Below are positions 8,847 to 16,882 of a DNA stretch of 64,000 nucleotides, piece after piece. The notes under the pieces were generated by a model. That model was not told the DNA's origin. It did no database searches and saw only the letters and a list, made by a program, of their open reading frames with translations. Each line of letters begins with the position of its first letter. Position 1 is the stretch's first letter. The stretch is from the NCBI RefSeq assembly GCF_004346185.1, contig NZ_SMAI01000008.1, positions 62,001 to 126,000 of the forward strand. Direction: 5' to 3'. Made by a program: the position numbers and the translations under genes. Source of the DNA: Aquabacter spiritensis (GTDB taxonomy: Bacteria; Pseudomonadota; Alphaproteobacteria; Rhizobiales; Xanthobacteraceae).

Positions 8847-9224
8847 ATGCGCGGTCTGGGAGCGATGGTTCTGGGCCTCGGCCTGTTCGGGACGACGGCG
8901 GCATTTGCGGATGCGGCCAAGACGGGCTGGTGGATCCGCATGGACACGGCCAAGACCGTCGCCCAGTCGGTCGAGCTGAGCGGCGGGTCCTCCCGCGACA
9001 CGGTCACGCCCTTCATGACCTGGAAGAAGGGGGATGCGCCCGAATTCGACCTGCCGCCGGCCTTGGTCAATCTGCCGACGCTGCGCCTGCGCGGCGCCTC
9101 CACCCCGCGCGAGGCGGACGTGCGCTTCTGCGTCTATTACGGACCGCAGGCGGTCGAGGAATTCGAGTTCGACGGGGTCGAGAGCGAAACCATGCGCCAG
9201 ACCAGCCGCGACGACTGCCGGTAG
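8847..9224 (+). CDS. Small secreted protein of unknown function
   Basis: A 125-residue protein with a clear signal peptide (MRGLGAMVLGLGLFGTTAAFADA) and no recognised domain. The mature part is about 104 residues, acidic, and rich in Trp and aromatic residues at its start (KTGWWIRMDTA). It has two cysteines, at VRFCVYYG and DDC near the C-terminus, that could form a disulfide in the periplasm. ATG 8847 has AAGGGAG eight bases upstream. The 200-bp gap after the uronate operon contains a CGTCCCC/GGGGACG hairpin near 8664-8689, so it is probably transcribed separately. The function is unknown. Confidence 0.7.
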   Translation: MRGLGAMVLGLGLFGTTAAFADAAKTGWWIRMDTAKTVAQSVELSGGSSRDTVTPFMTWKKGDAPEFDLPPALVNLPTLRLRGASTPREADVRFCVYYGPQAVEEFEFDGVESETMRQTSRDDCR

Positions 9225-9275
9225 CCGAAATTGCCGACCGAACGAGGCGGGCGCGTCCGGGGAGACCGGGCGCGG

Positions 9276-9974
9276 TCAGCCTGAACGCGCGGCCTCGACA
9301 TAGGGCGCGAGGAGATCGCGGATGCCGCGCTCCTTGTCCCGCGCGGCGGTGTCGATGGCGCGCGACAGCACCGCCTCCAGATGGTGGTGCATGAGGTGCT
9401 CCAGCCGCGCGAGATCCCCGTTCAGGAGGCACGTCACGAGGTCGCGGTGCTCCTGGACGGAGCAGTCGGTCCAACGCGGCCGGCCATAAAGGCCGAGAAT
9501 GAGCGCGCTGCGCCCGACGAGCTGGCGCATGTAGCGCACGAGGAGCGGCGAGCCGGTCATCTCCGCGAGCACGAGATGGAATTCCGCGGCATGGCGGATA
9601 TATTCCGGCCGCCCCTCGCGATGGGCGCGCTCCTCCGCCTCGATCTGCGCTTCCAGCCGCTTGGCCTGGGCCGGGGTGAGCCGCCCGCACAGCCGGCGTA
9701 TCACCATCTGCTCCACATCCTGGCGGACGCTGAAGAGGTCGCGCGCCTCGTCGAGCGACGGCTTGGCGACGGTCGCCCCCCGATTGGGCCGGATATCGAC
9801 CAGTTCCTCGCCGGCGAGCAGCTCCAGCGCCCGGCGCACGACGGTCCGGCTGGCGCCGAACTGTTCGCCGATGGCATCCTCCGGAAGCTTTGTTCCCGGC
9901 TGGAGCACCTGCTCCAAGATGGCGAGGCGCAGACCCGCATAGATCGCGTCGACTCGTTCGCCCCGCTGCTTCAT
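9276..9974 (-). CDS. GntR-family regulator, FCD type (amide/ABC regulon)
   Basis: A 232-residue FCD-type GntR regulator. The winged helix is at residues about 25-65 (LPEDAIGEQFGASRTVVRRALELLAG). The FCD domain follows, with histidines at AEFHLVLAEM, VQEHRDLV and HHHLEAVL. It is divergent from the ABC transporter operon starting at 10448, with a 473-bp gap. A site TAAATCGTATACAATT lies about 60 bp upstream of its start, and near-identical sites precede the ABC and second TRAP operons. This makes it the likely regulator of that set and of itself. It is convergent with the small secreted protein gene. Confidence 0.92.
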   Translation of the reverse strand: MKQRGERVDAIYAGLRLAILEQVLQPGTKLPEDAIGEQFGASRTVVRRALELLAGEELVDIRPNRGATVAKPSLDEARDLFSVRQDVEQMVIRRLCGRLTPAQAKRLEAQIEAEERAHREGRPEYIRHAAEFHLVLAEMTGSPLLVRYMRQLVGRSALILGLYGRPRWTDCSVQEHRDLVTCLLNGDLARLEHLMHHHLEAVLSRAIDTAARDKERGIRDLLAPYVEAARSG

Positions 9975-10034
9975 CTAAGGCTCCGTTCGCCTCTTCCATG
10001 GCACGAGTGTGGAGCGGGCTCAAGATCGGGCTAA

Positions 10035-10046
10035 ATCGTATACAAT
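10035..10046. promoter_or_regulatory. GTATAC operator, site A (before gntR)
   Basis: ATCGTATACAAT, with flanks TAA and TTGATC. It lies upstream of the divergent FCD regulator gene at 9974. It matches site B (reversed), site C and site D around the core ATCGTATAC. Confidence 0.6.
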
Positions 10047-10251
10047 TTGATCAGATCTTTCGAGACAATCTGCCCGGTCGGTACCCTCCCGCACCGCCCC
10101 TGCGCCCTCGGGTGGCGATTCGCAGGCCGGCCGCATCGCCCTGCCCAATGTTTCGGCGGGGCGGGGGGCGCGGCTGGAAATAGGTGCGCCGTGCACGCCC
10201 AAAGAGCAGCCGAAGCCGGCGCCCGCCGCGGCTGCACGGTGGCGTCGCCTT

Positions 10252-10267
10252 AAGTGTATACGATTTT
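10252..10267. promoter_or_regulatory. GTATAC operator, site B (before ABC operon)
   Basis: AAGTGTATACGATTTT. Read on the minus strand it becomes AAAATCGTATACACTT, which matches site A at 13 of 16 positions. It is about 180 bp upstream of the ABC binding-protein gene. Confidence 0.6.
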
Positions 10268-10447
10268 GACTATCATTTGCGCGCAAAATGCCCAATGCTT
10301 GGGCGATACGGTCGGGCCGGACCCCGCCCAGACCCGCGCAAGAGAGAGGGAATCACCCTCCAGGCCCCGCGGGTCTGCCAATTGGGCCGGGATGGCATGC
10401 CGCTTGCGTAGAGATGTGTCTGGCTTCCGGGAGGAGGAGAGAGTCAC

Positions 10448-11647
10448 ATGGTCACGTCCATCCTAAAGTCCCGCTTCGGCCTGACGCGGCGCGCCGCCGT
10501 TCTCGGGCTCGGCGCCGCCTTCGCCTTCGGTGCGCCCAGTGCGCCGGCGCTGGCGCAGGAAACCCTCAAGGTCGGCCTGGTCGCGGCCCTGTCCGGCCAG
10601 TCCGCCAAGTCCGGCGAGGCGATCACCCGCGGCCTCGAGGTCGCGATCGACGAGATCAATGCCGCCGGCGGCGTGCTCGGCAAGAAGATCGAGCTGATCC
10701 GCCGCGACGACGAAAGCAATCCCGCCAAGGGCCTGCTCGCCGCCCGCGAGCTGGTGCAGCGCGAAAAGGTCGTCGCCTTCTTCGGCGGCATCGACACCCC
10801 GGTCTCCCTCGCCATCGTGCCGTTCGCGAACCAGGCCAAGGTGCCGTTCATCGGCGTCTGGGCGGCCGGCACGGCGATCACCCGCAACGGCGCGGCCGAG
10901 AATTACGTGTTCCGCGTCTCGGCGGTGGACGAACTGGTCGACGAGGCGATGATCGACTACGCCGTCAAGACCTACAAGACCACCAAGCCCGGCCTCATGC
11001 TGATCAACAATCCCTGGGGCGAATCCAACGAGAAGGGGCTCAAGGCCGCCGCCGCAGCCAGCAAGCTGACGATCGCGGGCGCCGAGAAGTTCGACAATAA
11101 CGACGTCGACATGGTGCCCCAGCTCACCCGCCTCAAGGAGGCCGGCGCCGACACGATCTTCCTCGTCGCCAATGTCCAGCCCTCGGCCCAGGTGGTGAAG
11201 TCGCTCGACCGCATGGGCTGGGCCGTGCCGGTGGTGTCGCATTGGGGACCGGCCGGCGGCCGCTTCACCGAACTCGGCGGTCCGAGCGCGGAGAAGGTGC
11301 ATCTGGTCCAGACCTATTCCTTCTCCGGCAAGCTGTCGAAGAAAGGCGAGACGGTGCTCGCGGCACTCAAGACCAAGTATCCGCAGGTCACCACGCTCGC
11401 CGACGTGACCCCCGCGGTCGGCATCGCCAATGCCTATGACGGCATGCACCTGCTGGCGCTGGCGATCGCCAAGGCCGGCTCGACCGACGGCCCGGCGGTG
11501 CGCCAGGCCTTCTACGAGATCGGCACCTATGAGGGGCTGATCAAGACCTATTCCAAGCCCTTCTCGCCATCCAACCAGGATGCTTTGGGCAAAGGCGACT
11601 ACATGTTCACGCACTTCAAGGGCGCCGAAATCGTCCCGGTGAACTGA
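10448..11647 (+). CDS. ABC transporter substrate-binding protein, Leu/amide type
   Basis: A 399-residue periplasmic binding protein of the branched-chain amino acid/amide family (type I fold). The signal peptide carries a twin arginine (LTRRAAVLGLGAAFAFG) and is cleaved near ALAQE, so Tat export is possible. The fold begins TLKVGLVAALSGQSAKSGEAI, with the lobe sequence GGVLGKKIELIRRDDESNPAKG. GGAGGAGG precedes ATG 10448. It heads an operon with livH-like and fused livMGF-like genes and an amidohydrolase. Members of this family also bind urea, short amides and aromatic compounds. Given the amidase and deaminase nearby, an amide or N-heterocycle is a plausible ligand. Confidence 0.92.
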   Translation: MVTSILKSRFGLTRRAAVLGLGAAFAFGAPSAPALAQETLKVGLVAALSGQSAKSGEAITRGLEVAIDEINAAGGVLGKKIELIRRDDESNPAKGLLAARELVQREKVVAFFGGIDTPVSLAIVPFANQAKVPFIGVWAAGTAITRNGAAENYVFRVSAVDELVDEAMIDYAVKTYKTTKPGLMLINNPWGESNEKGLKAAAAASKLTIAGAEKFDNNDVDMVPQLTRLKEAGADTIFLVANVQPSAQVVKSLDRMGWAVPVVSHWGPAGGRFTELGGPSAEKVHLVQTYSFSGKLSKKGETVLAALKTKYPQVTTLADVTPAVGIANAYDGMHLLALAIAKAGSTDGPAVRQAFYEIGTYEGLIKTYSKPFSPSNQDALGKGDYMFTHFKGAEIVPVN

Positions 11648-11671
11648 CCGCCTCGGGCTCCGACGGGCGCC

Positions 11672-11698
11672 GCCTCTCCCGCCGCGCGCGGGGGAGGC
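11672..11698 (+). promoter_or_regulatory. Intercistronic hairpin after the binding-protein gene
   Basis: An 11-bp stem with one G-U pair (GCCTCTCCCGC with GCGGGGGAGGC) and a 5-base loop lies 25 bp after the binding-protein gene, in a 121-bp gap before the permease. No T-tract follows. It probably stabilises the upstream message or attenuates readthrough, as at 1257-1283. Confidence 0.5.
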
Positions 11699-11768
11699 CG
11701 GCCCGGCGCGACCTCTCGACCTCTCAAGACGACGCGACCCACAAGACCAAGAGCGCCGAGGAGGCCCC

Positions 11769-12641
11769 ATGCTGATCGTGTCCGCCATCGTCTCGGGCCT
11801 CTCGCTCGGCGCCATGTACGGCCTGATCGCGCTCGGCTACCACGTCACCTTCGCGGTCTCGAACACGGTGAACTTCGCCCAGGGCTCCTCGGTGATGCTC
11901 GGCGCCGTGCTCTGCTACACGCTCTGGATCACTGTGGGCTGGCCGCTGCCGCTCGCGATCCTCGGGGCGCTGGCGCTGGCGGGCCTGTTCGGCCTCGCGG
12001 TCGAGCGCTTCCTGGTGCGCCCCTTCGCCGAGCGCGGCTCGAACGCCTGGCTGATGGCGACGGTCGCCGGCGGCATCGTGCTCGACAATGCGGTGATGTT
12101 CACCTTCGGCAAGGAGCCGCGCGCTCTGCCCTCGGCCCTGGCGAGCCAGCCGGTGAGCCTGTTCGGCGCGGGGATCTATCCGCTGCAATTGGTGATCCCT
12201 GTCGCCGGCATCGCCGTCGCGCTGGCGCTCCACGTCCTGCTGCGCCACACCGATGCCGGCAAGCGCCTGCTCGCGGTGGTGCAGAACCCTGCCGCCGCGC
12301 GCCTGATGGGTATCGACGTGAAACGCGCCATCGCGCTCTCCTTCGCCGCCTCGGCGGTGCTCGCCGCCATTGCCGGCATGCTGATCGCCCCGCTCTTCTC
12401 GGTGTCCTCCGACATGGGGCTGATGTTCGGCATCAAGGCGTTCGCGGTGGCGATCCTCGGCGGCATCGGCTCGGCCTCCGGCATCATGCTGGCCGGCTTC
12501 CTCTACGGCCTCGCCGAGGCGCTGATCACCAGCTTTCTCGGCTCCTCCTACACCCAGATCCTGGTCTTCTCCGCCGTCATCGCCGCGCTCGCTCTGATGC
12601 CGAACGGGCTGTTCGGCCGCGCCGCCGTGAAGAAGGTGTGA
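11769..12641 (+). CDS. ABC transporter permease, LivH type
   Basis: A 290-residue inner-membrane permease of the LivH family, with about eight hydrophobic segments. The N-terminus is typical (SAIVSGLSLGAMYGLIALGYH), and so is the conserved loop AILGGIGSASGIMLAGFLYGLAEAL. GAGGAGG precedes ATG 11769. One base separates its stop from the next gene, the fused permease-ATPase. It should form a heterodimeric channel with the permease half of that protein. Confidence 0.93.
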   Translation: MLIVSAIVSGLSLGAMYGLIALGYHVTFAVSNTVNFAQGSSVMLGAVLCYTLWITVGWPLPLAILGALALAGLFGLAVERFLVRPFAERGSNAWLMATVAGGIVLDNAVMFTFGKEPRALPSALASQPVSLFGAGIYPLQLVIPVAGIAVALALHVLLRHTDAGKRLLAVVQNPAAARLMGIDVKRAIALSFAASAVLAAIAGMLIAPLFSVSSDMGLMFGIKAFAVAILGGIGSASGIMLAGFLYGLAEALITSFLGSSYTQILVFSAVIAALALMPNGLFGRAAVKKV

Positions 12642-12642
12642 G

Positions 12643-15090
12643 ATGGGCCGCTTCGCTCTGCCCGCTTCGATCCTCGCCGGCGCCGCGCTGGTCGCCGCCT
12701 ATGCCTTCCAGGCGGAGAGCTACACGCTGTTCGTCATCGCTCTGGTGGCGCTGACCGCGATCGTCGGGGTGGGGCTCAACATCCTGCTCGGCCTCGCCGG
12801 CCAGGTCTCGCTCGGCCATGTCGGCTTCTACGCCATCGGCGCCTATGTCTCCGGCATCCTGATCCTGAAGGGCTGGGACTTTTTCGCCGCGCTGCCGCTG
12901 GCGGTGCTGGTGGCGGGGGCGATCGGCGCGCTGCTCGCACTGCCGGCGCTGCGGGTGAGCGGGCCCTATCTCGCCATGGTCACCATCGCCTTCGCCTTCA
13001 TCGTCGAACACGGGCTGATCGAATGGCGCGACGTGACCGGCGGCGCCAACGGCCTGATGGGGATCCTGCCGCCGACGCTGGGTCCGATCCTGTTCGCCGA
13101 GCGCGAAATGGCGCTGCTCGCCATCCTGCTCGCGACCCTCGCCCTGCTCGGCTTCTGGGGCTTGTCGGAGAGCCGGCTCGGACGGGCGATGCGGGCGGTC
13201 CGCGACAGCGAGATCGCGGCCCAGTCGGTCGGGCTGAACCCGGTCGGCCTGAAGACCCTGGCCTTCGCTTTGTCGGCGGCTTTGGCCGGGCTCGCGGGAG
13301 CGGTGTTCGCGCCGCTCATGATGTTCATCAGCCCCGGCTCCTTCCCGTTCTCGCAATCCATCCTGTTCCTGTTCGCGGTGGTGGTCGGCGGCGCCGGCTC
13401 GGTGCTCGGACCGGTCTTCGGGGCGCTGGTCGTGGTCGGCCTGCCGGAGCTGCTCTCGGATTTCGCCGAATACCGGCTGCTGGTGTTCGGCGGCCTGCTT
13501 CTGGTGGTGCTGTGGATCGCGCCGGAGGGCATTGTCGGCCTGGCGCGGCGGCTGATGCGGCAGGACCCGCGGCCGGCGCAGGCCGGCGGGATCGATGTCG
13601 CGGCGGCGCTGCGGCCCGCCGCCCCCTCGCCGCTCGCCGTCGCCGGCCTCGGCATCGCCTTCGGCGGGGTGAAGGCGGCGTCCGACGTGGCGTTCACCGC
13701 GCAGCCGGGCGCCGTGACCTCCGTCATCGGCCCGAACGGCGCGGGCAAGACCACCGTCCTCAACATGATCGGCGGCTTCTATAAGCCGGACGCCGGCACG
13801 ATCCGCCTCGCCGGCGCGGAGCTCGCCGGCGCCCCGGCCTACAAGGTGGCCCGCGCCGGCATCGCCCGCACCTACCAGACCACCCAATTGTTCGGCACGC
13901 TCTCGGTGCGGGACAATGTCCGCATCGCCGGGGCCGATCCCGCTTTGGCGGAGGCGCTGCTCGCCTTTGTCGGCTATGGCGGCCCGGTCGCCGCCCGCGC
14001 CGACGACCTGCCGCATGTCGACCGGCGGCTGGTGGAGATCGCCCGCGCTCTCGCCACCCGGCCGCGCGTGCTGCTGCTCGACGAGCCCGCCGCCGGACTC
14101 ATGCGCGCCGACAAGGACGCGCTCGGCGCCCTGCTGCGGCGGATCGCGGAGACCGGCATCGCGGTGATCCTGGTCGAGCACGACATGGCCATGGTCATGG
14201 GCATTTCCGACCATGTCGTCGTGCTCGATGCCGGCCGCCCGATCGCCGCCGGGACGCCCGACGCGGTGCGCGCCGATCCCAAGGTGGTCGCGGCCTATCT
14301 CGGCGGCACGGAGACCCGCGCGCGGCGCCGCGCGGTGCCCTGGAGCGGCCCGGCCGACCCGGTGCTCGCGACCCTGCGCCTGTCCGCCGGCTACGGCGCC
14401 GCCCCGGTGCTGGAGAATGTCGAGATCGCCGTGCGTCCGGGCGAACTGGTCGCGCTGCTCGGCGCCAACGGCGCGGGCAAGTCGACCGCCATGAAAGCGG
14501 TGAGCGGCCTGCTGCGCCCGGTTTCGGGCGAGATCGTGCTGCGCGACGCGCCGGTCTCCGGCCTTCCCGCCCACCGCATCGCCCGGCTGGGCCTTGCTCT
14601 GGTGCCGGAGGGCCGCCAGGTCTTCCCCGAGCTCACGGTGCGCGACAATATCCGGCTCGGCGCCTCGGCCCGCGCGGAGCGGCCCGACGCCGCCGCCTTC
14701 GCCGCCGAGCTGGACGTCCTGCTGCGCCGCTTTCCGCGCCTCGCGGAGCGGCTTTCGAGCCGCGCCGGGCTGCTCTCCGGCGGCGAGCAGCAGATGCTGG
14801 CGCTCGCCCGCGGCCTGATGGCGAAGCCGCAGATCCTGCTTCTCGACGAGCCGTCTCTGGGGCTCGCGCCGGCCATCATCAACGAAGTGTTCGACGTGCT
14901 CGCCGAACTGCGCGCGGAGGGCGTCACCATCCTCCTCGTCGACCAGATGGCGGCGCTCGCCCTCACCGTGGCGGACCGCGCTTATGTCCTCGAATCCGGC
15001 CGCGTGGTGCAGGCCGGCAGCGCCGCGGACCTCGCCGGCGACGCCACGCTCGAAGCCGCCTATCTCGGCGCCCGTCCCGCCGCCCAATAG
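12643..15090 (+). CDS. Fused ABC permease and two ATPases (LivM-LivG-LivF)
   Basis: An 815-residue triple fusion. Residues about 1-300 are a LivM permease (hydrophobic segments; LLGLAGQVSLGHVGFYAIGA). After an Ala/Pro-rich linker, a LivG-like ATPase starts near residue 325, with Walker A GPNGAGKTT (about 363) and Walker B VLLLDEPAAG (about 476). A LivF-like ATPase follows, with Walker A GANGAGKST (about 607), signature LSGGEQQ (about 711) and Walker B ILLLDEPSLG. The three are usually separate genes. In the first ATPase the signature LS.GQ is replaced by LPHVDRR (about 456), so one ATP site is probably weak or inactive. The frame is open throughout, so a real fusion is more likely than a sequencing artefact. 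Confidence 0.93.
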   Translation: MGRFALPASILAGAALVAAYAFQAESYTLFVIALVALTAIVGVGLNILLGLAGQVSLGHVGFYAIGAYVSGILILKGWDFFAALPLAVLVAGAIGALLALPALRVSGPYLAMVTIAFAFIVEHGLIEWRDVTGGANGLMGILPPTLGPILFAEREMALLAILLATLALLGFWGLSESRLGRAMRAVRDSEIAAQSVGLNPVGLKTLAFALSAALAGLAGAVFAPLMMFISPGSFPFSQSILFLFAVVVGGAGSVLGPVFGALVVVGLPELLSDFAEYRLLVFGGLLLVVLWIAPEGIVGLARRLMRQDPRPAQAGGIDVAAALRPAAPSPLAVAGLGIAFGGVKAASDVAFTAQPGAVTSVIGPNGAGKTTVLNMIGGFYKPDAGTIRLAGAELAGAPAYKVARAGIARTYQTTQLFGTLSVRDNVRIAGADPALAEALLAFVGYGGPVAARADDLPHVDRRLVEIARALATRPRVLLLDEPAAGLMRADKDALGALLRRIAETGIAVILVEHDMAMVMGISDHVVVLDAGRPIAAGTPDAVRADPKVVAAYLGGTETRARRRAVPWSGPADPVLATLRLSAGYGAAPVLENVEIAVRPGELVALLGANGAGKSTAMKAVSGLLRPVSGEIVLRDAPVSGLPAHRIARLGLALVPEGRQVFPELTVRDNIRLGASARAERPDAAAFAAELDVLLRRFPRLAERLSSRAGLLSGGEQQMLALARGLMAKPQILLLDEPSLGLAPAIINEVFDVLAELRAEGVTILLVDQMAALALTVADRAYVLESGRVVQAGSAADLAGDATLEAAYLGARPAAQ

Positions 15091-15108
15091 CGTTTCTGGA
15101 GTATCCCC

Positions 15109-16341
15109 ATGAGCCTCGACCATATTTTCCGCAATGCCCGCATCGCCGGACGCGAAGCCGAGACGTGCGACATCGGCATCAAGGACGGCCGCTTCGCCGC
15201 CATCGAGGTAACGCTGGAAGCCGACGCCCCATCCGAGGATCTCGGCGGCCGGCTCGTCGTGCCGGGCTTCTGCGAGACCCACATCCATCTCGACAAATCC
15301 TGCCTGCTCGGCCGCTGCCAGTGCGAGAAGGGCACGCTTGACGAAGCGATCGCCGCGGTGGCGGCGGCGAAGAAGGGCTTCACCGTCGACGACGTCCGGG
15401 CGCGCGCCACTCGGACGCTGGAAAAGGCCATCGTCCAGGGCACCCAGCGCATGCGCACCCATGTCGAGGTCGATCCCCGCATCGGCCTGACCTCGCTCAC
15501 CGCCCTGCTCGAACTGAAACAGGCCTATAGCTGGGCGATCGACCTGAGGCTCTGCGTGTTCCCGCAGGAAGGCCTGCTGGACGATCCCGGCTGCGAGGAC
15601 GTGATGGTGGCGGCGCTGGAAAGCGGCGCGGACGTGGTGGGCGGCGCGCCTTATATGGACAAGGACAGCCACGGCCAGATCGCCCGCATCTTCGCGCTGG
15701 CCAAACGGTTCGACGTGGACATCGACTTCCATCTCGATTTCGGCCTCGATCCCTCGCATCTCGATCTGTTCGAGGTGTGCCGGCTCGCCGAGGCGACGGG
15801 ATGGAGCGGGCGCGTCGCGATCGGCCATGTCACCAAGCTCTCGGCGGTGCCGGAGCCGCGTCTGCTCGAGCTGGGCCGGCGCCTCGCCGAGGCCGGGGTG
15901 GCGGTCACCGCTTTGCCCTCGACCGATCTGTTCCTGATCGGCCGCGAATTCGATCACAACGTGCCGCGCGGCGTGGCGCTCGCCCACAAGCTCAAGGAGA
16001 TCGGGGTGATCACCTCGCTCTCGACCAACAATGTGCTGAACCCCTTCACTCCGTTCGGCGACTGCTCGACGGTGCGGATCGCCAATCTCTACGCCAATAT
16101 CGCCCAGATCGGCGCGCCCGCCGGCATGGCGGACTGCCTGGACATGGTCAGCACCTCGTCGGCCCGGCTGATGAATCTCAAGGATTACGGCATCGAGGTC
16201 GGCAAGCCGGCGGATCTCGTCGTGCTGGAGTGCGAGAGCCGACCGCAGGCGGTCGCCGAACTCGCCCCCGTGCTCCTGGCGGTCAAGGCCGGCCGGCGCA
16301 CGGTGACGCGCCCCGCCCCGACCCTGCACGCGCCGGCGTGA
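15109..16341 (+). CDS. Cytosine deaminase-like amidohydrolase
   Basis: A 410-residue metal-dependent hydrolase of the cytosine deaminase/N-isopropylammelide amidohydrolase group, which removes amino or alkylamino groups from ring compounds. The first metal motif is CETHIHLDKS (about 60), followed by FHLDFG (near 208) and IGHVTK (near 238). The position of the usual metal-binding Asp (HDD in cytosine deaminase) reads TNNVLNPFTPFGD here, so that ligand is Asn. This may define a separate subfamily. GGAG precedes ATG 15109, 18 bp after the transporter. It is probably the first catabolic step for what the ABC system imports. The substrate is unknown. Confidence 0.82.
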   Translation: MSLDHIFRNARIAGREAETCDIGIKDGRFAAIEVTLEADAPSEDLGGRLVVPGFCETHIHLDKSCLLGRCQCEKGTLDEAIAAVAAAKKGFTVDDVRARATRTLEKAIVQGTQRMRTHVEVDPRIGLTSLTALLELKQAYSWAIDLRLCVFPQEGLLDDPGCEDVMVAALESGADVVGGAPYMDKDSHGQIARIFALAKRFDVDIDFHLDFGLDPSHLDLFEVCRLAEATGWSGRVAIGHVTKLSAVPEPRLLELGRRLAEAGVAVTALPSTDLFLIGREFDHNVPRGVALAHKLKEIGVITSLSTNNVLNPFTPFGDCSTVRIANLYANIAQIGAPAGMADCLDMVSTSSARLMNLKDYGIEVGKPADLVVLECESRPQAVAELAPVLLAVKAGRRTVTRPAPTLHAPA

Positions 16342-16882
16342 CGGCCGAAGGTCCGGCCGCCCGGCGGCCTTCCGACGGAATGGATGAAAAAAATCCTACT
16401 GACTATATTCCTTTCATCTTCGGATCCTGCTATGGTGGCTTCACCTCGCACCAAGGAGGGGCGCGTCCGGAGCGGCCTGACGGGTGGTGCGGGGCAGCGG
16501 GTGTCCGACGGGACGGGGACAACGCACCCCGTTCAGTTAGAAAGGAGGCCGAAGGGGACTGCGCACCGATCCGGGAGTGGTTCGTCCGGTCCCGATGGGA
16601 GAACCGATCACCCACGCGGCGCAGCCGACACGCCATAAATCCCCGCGCGGGAGCGGACGGAGCGCAGGCTCCGACGTCGAAGATTACCCCTGGCATGCCT
16701 CGCCGGCGTGCCGTCCGCTCCCGCATCCCTCCCCCCGCCGGGAAACCGGCGGGGCTGGCGGCGCTGGGCGCGCCGCCGGCGCATTTCCCACCCGAAGATT
16801 GAACCCAGACGGATCGAGGCTTTAGACGGGAGCACCTGCGATTCCCGAAGACGCCCGCGGTTCCAGACAGAGAAGGCCAGCC
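16342..16882 (+). ncRNA. Long structured leader upstream of the amidase gene
   Basis: This 541-bp gap has no convincing gene. An AT-rich patch (16383-16415) may be a promoter. Downstream are CGCACCA (16447-16453) pairing with TGGTGCG (16485-16491), and GTCC-GACG-GGAC at 16503-16514. A possible three-way junction follows: P1 16647-16658 with 16713-16724 (12 perfect pairs), P2 16659-16663 with 16668-16672, and P3 16692-16699 with 16705-16712. Next is a perfect 9-bp stem with a GAAA loop (16733-16754). It could be a cis-regulatory RNA. It matches no riboswitch consensus I know. High GC makes chance helices common, so confidence is moderate. Confidence 0.4.

Larger units (their letters stand above)
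9975..10447. promoter_or_regulatory. Divergent control region between gntR and the ABC operon
   Basis: This 473-bp gap holds no convincing gene. It carries two copies of the GTATAC operator (10035-10046 and 10252-10267) and two copies of a second word, TGCCCAATGYTT (10142 and 10289). The second copy of that word can form a GCCCAATGCTTGGGC hairpin. The combination marks it as the control region for both flanking transcription units. Confidence 0.6.

Noticed and set aside
12577-16329. A 1250-codon open frame on the minus strand
   Set aside because: It lies opposite the fused ABC transporter and the amidohydrolase, both with clear motifs. Its protein is His/Arg/Gly/Asp-rich with no domains, typical of an antisense frame in GC-rich DNA.
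16560-16620. Domain V of a group II intron
   Set aside because: GGTTC/GAACC pairing with a short inner hairpin looks similar at first sight, but the AGC catalytic triad, the stem lengths and any reverse transcriptase gene are missing.
16430-16640. A guanidine (ykkC), glycine or mini-ykkC riboswitch upstream of the amidase
   Set aside because: Only fragments such as GGCCGAAGGGG and GTCCGACGGGAC recall these classes. The conserved core blocks of ykkC, the paired ACGR loops of mini-ykkC and the rest of the glycine aptamer are absent.
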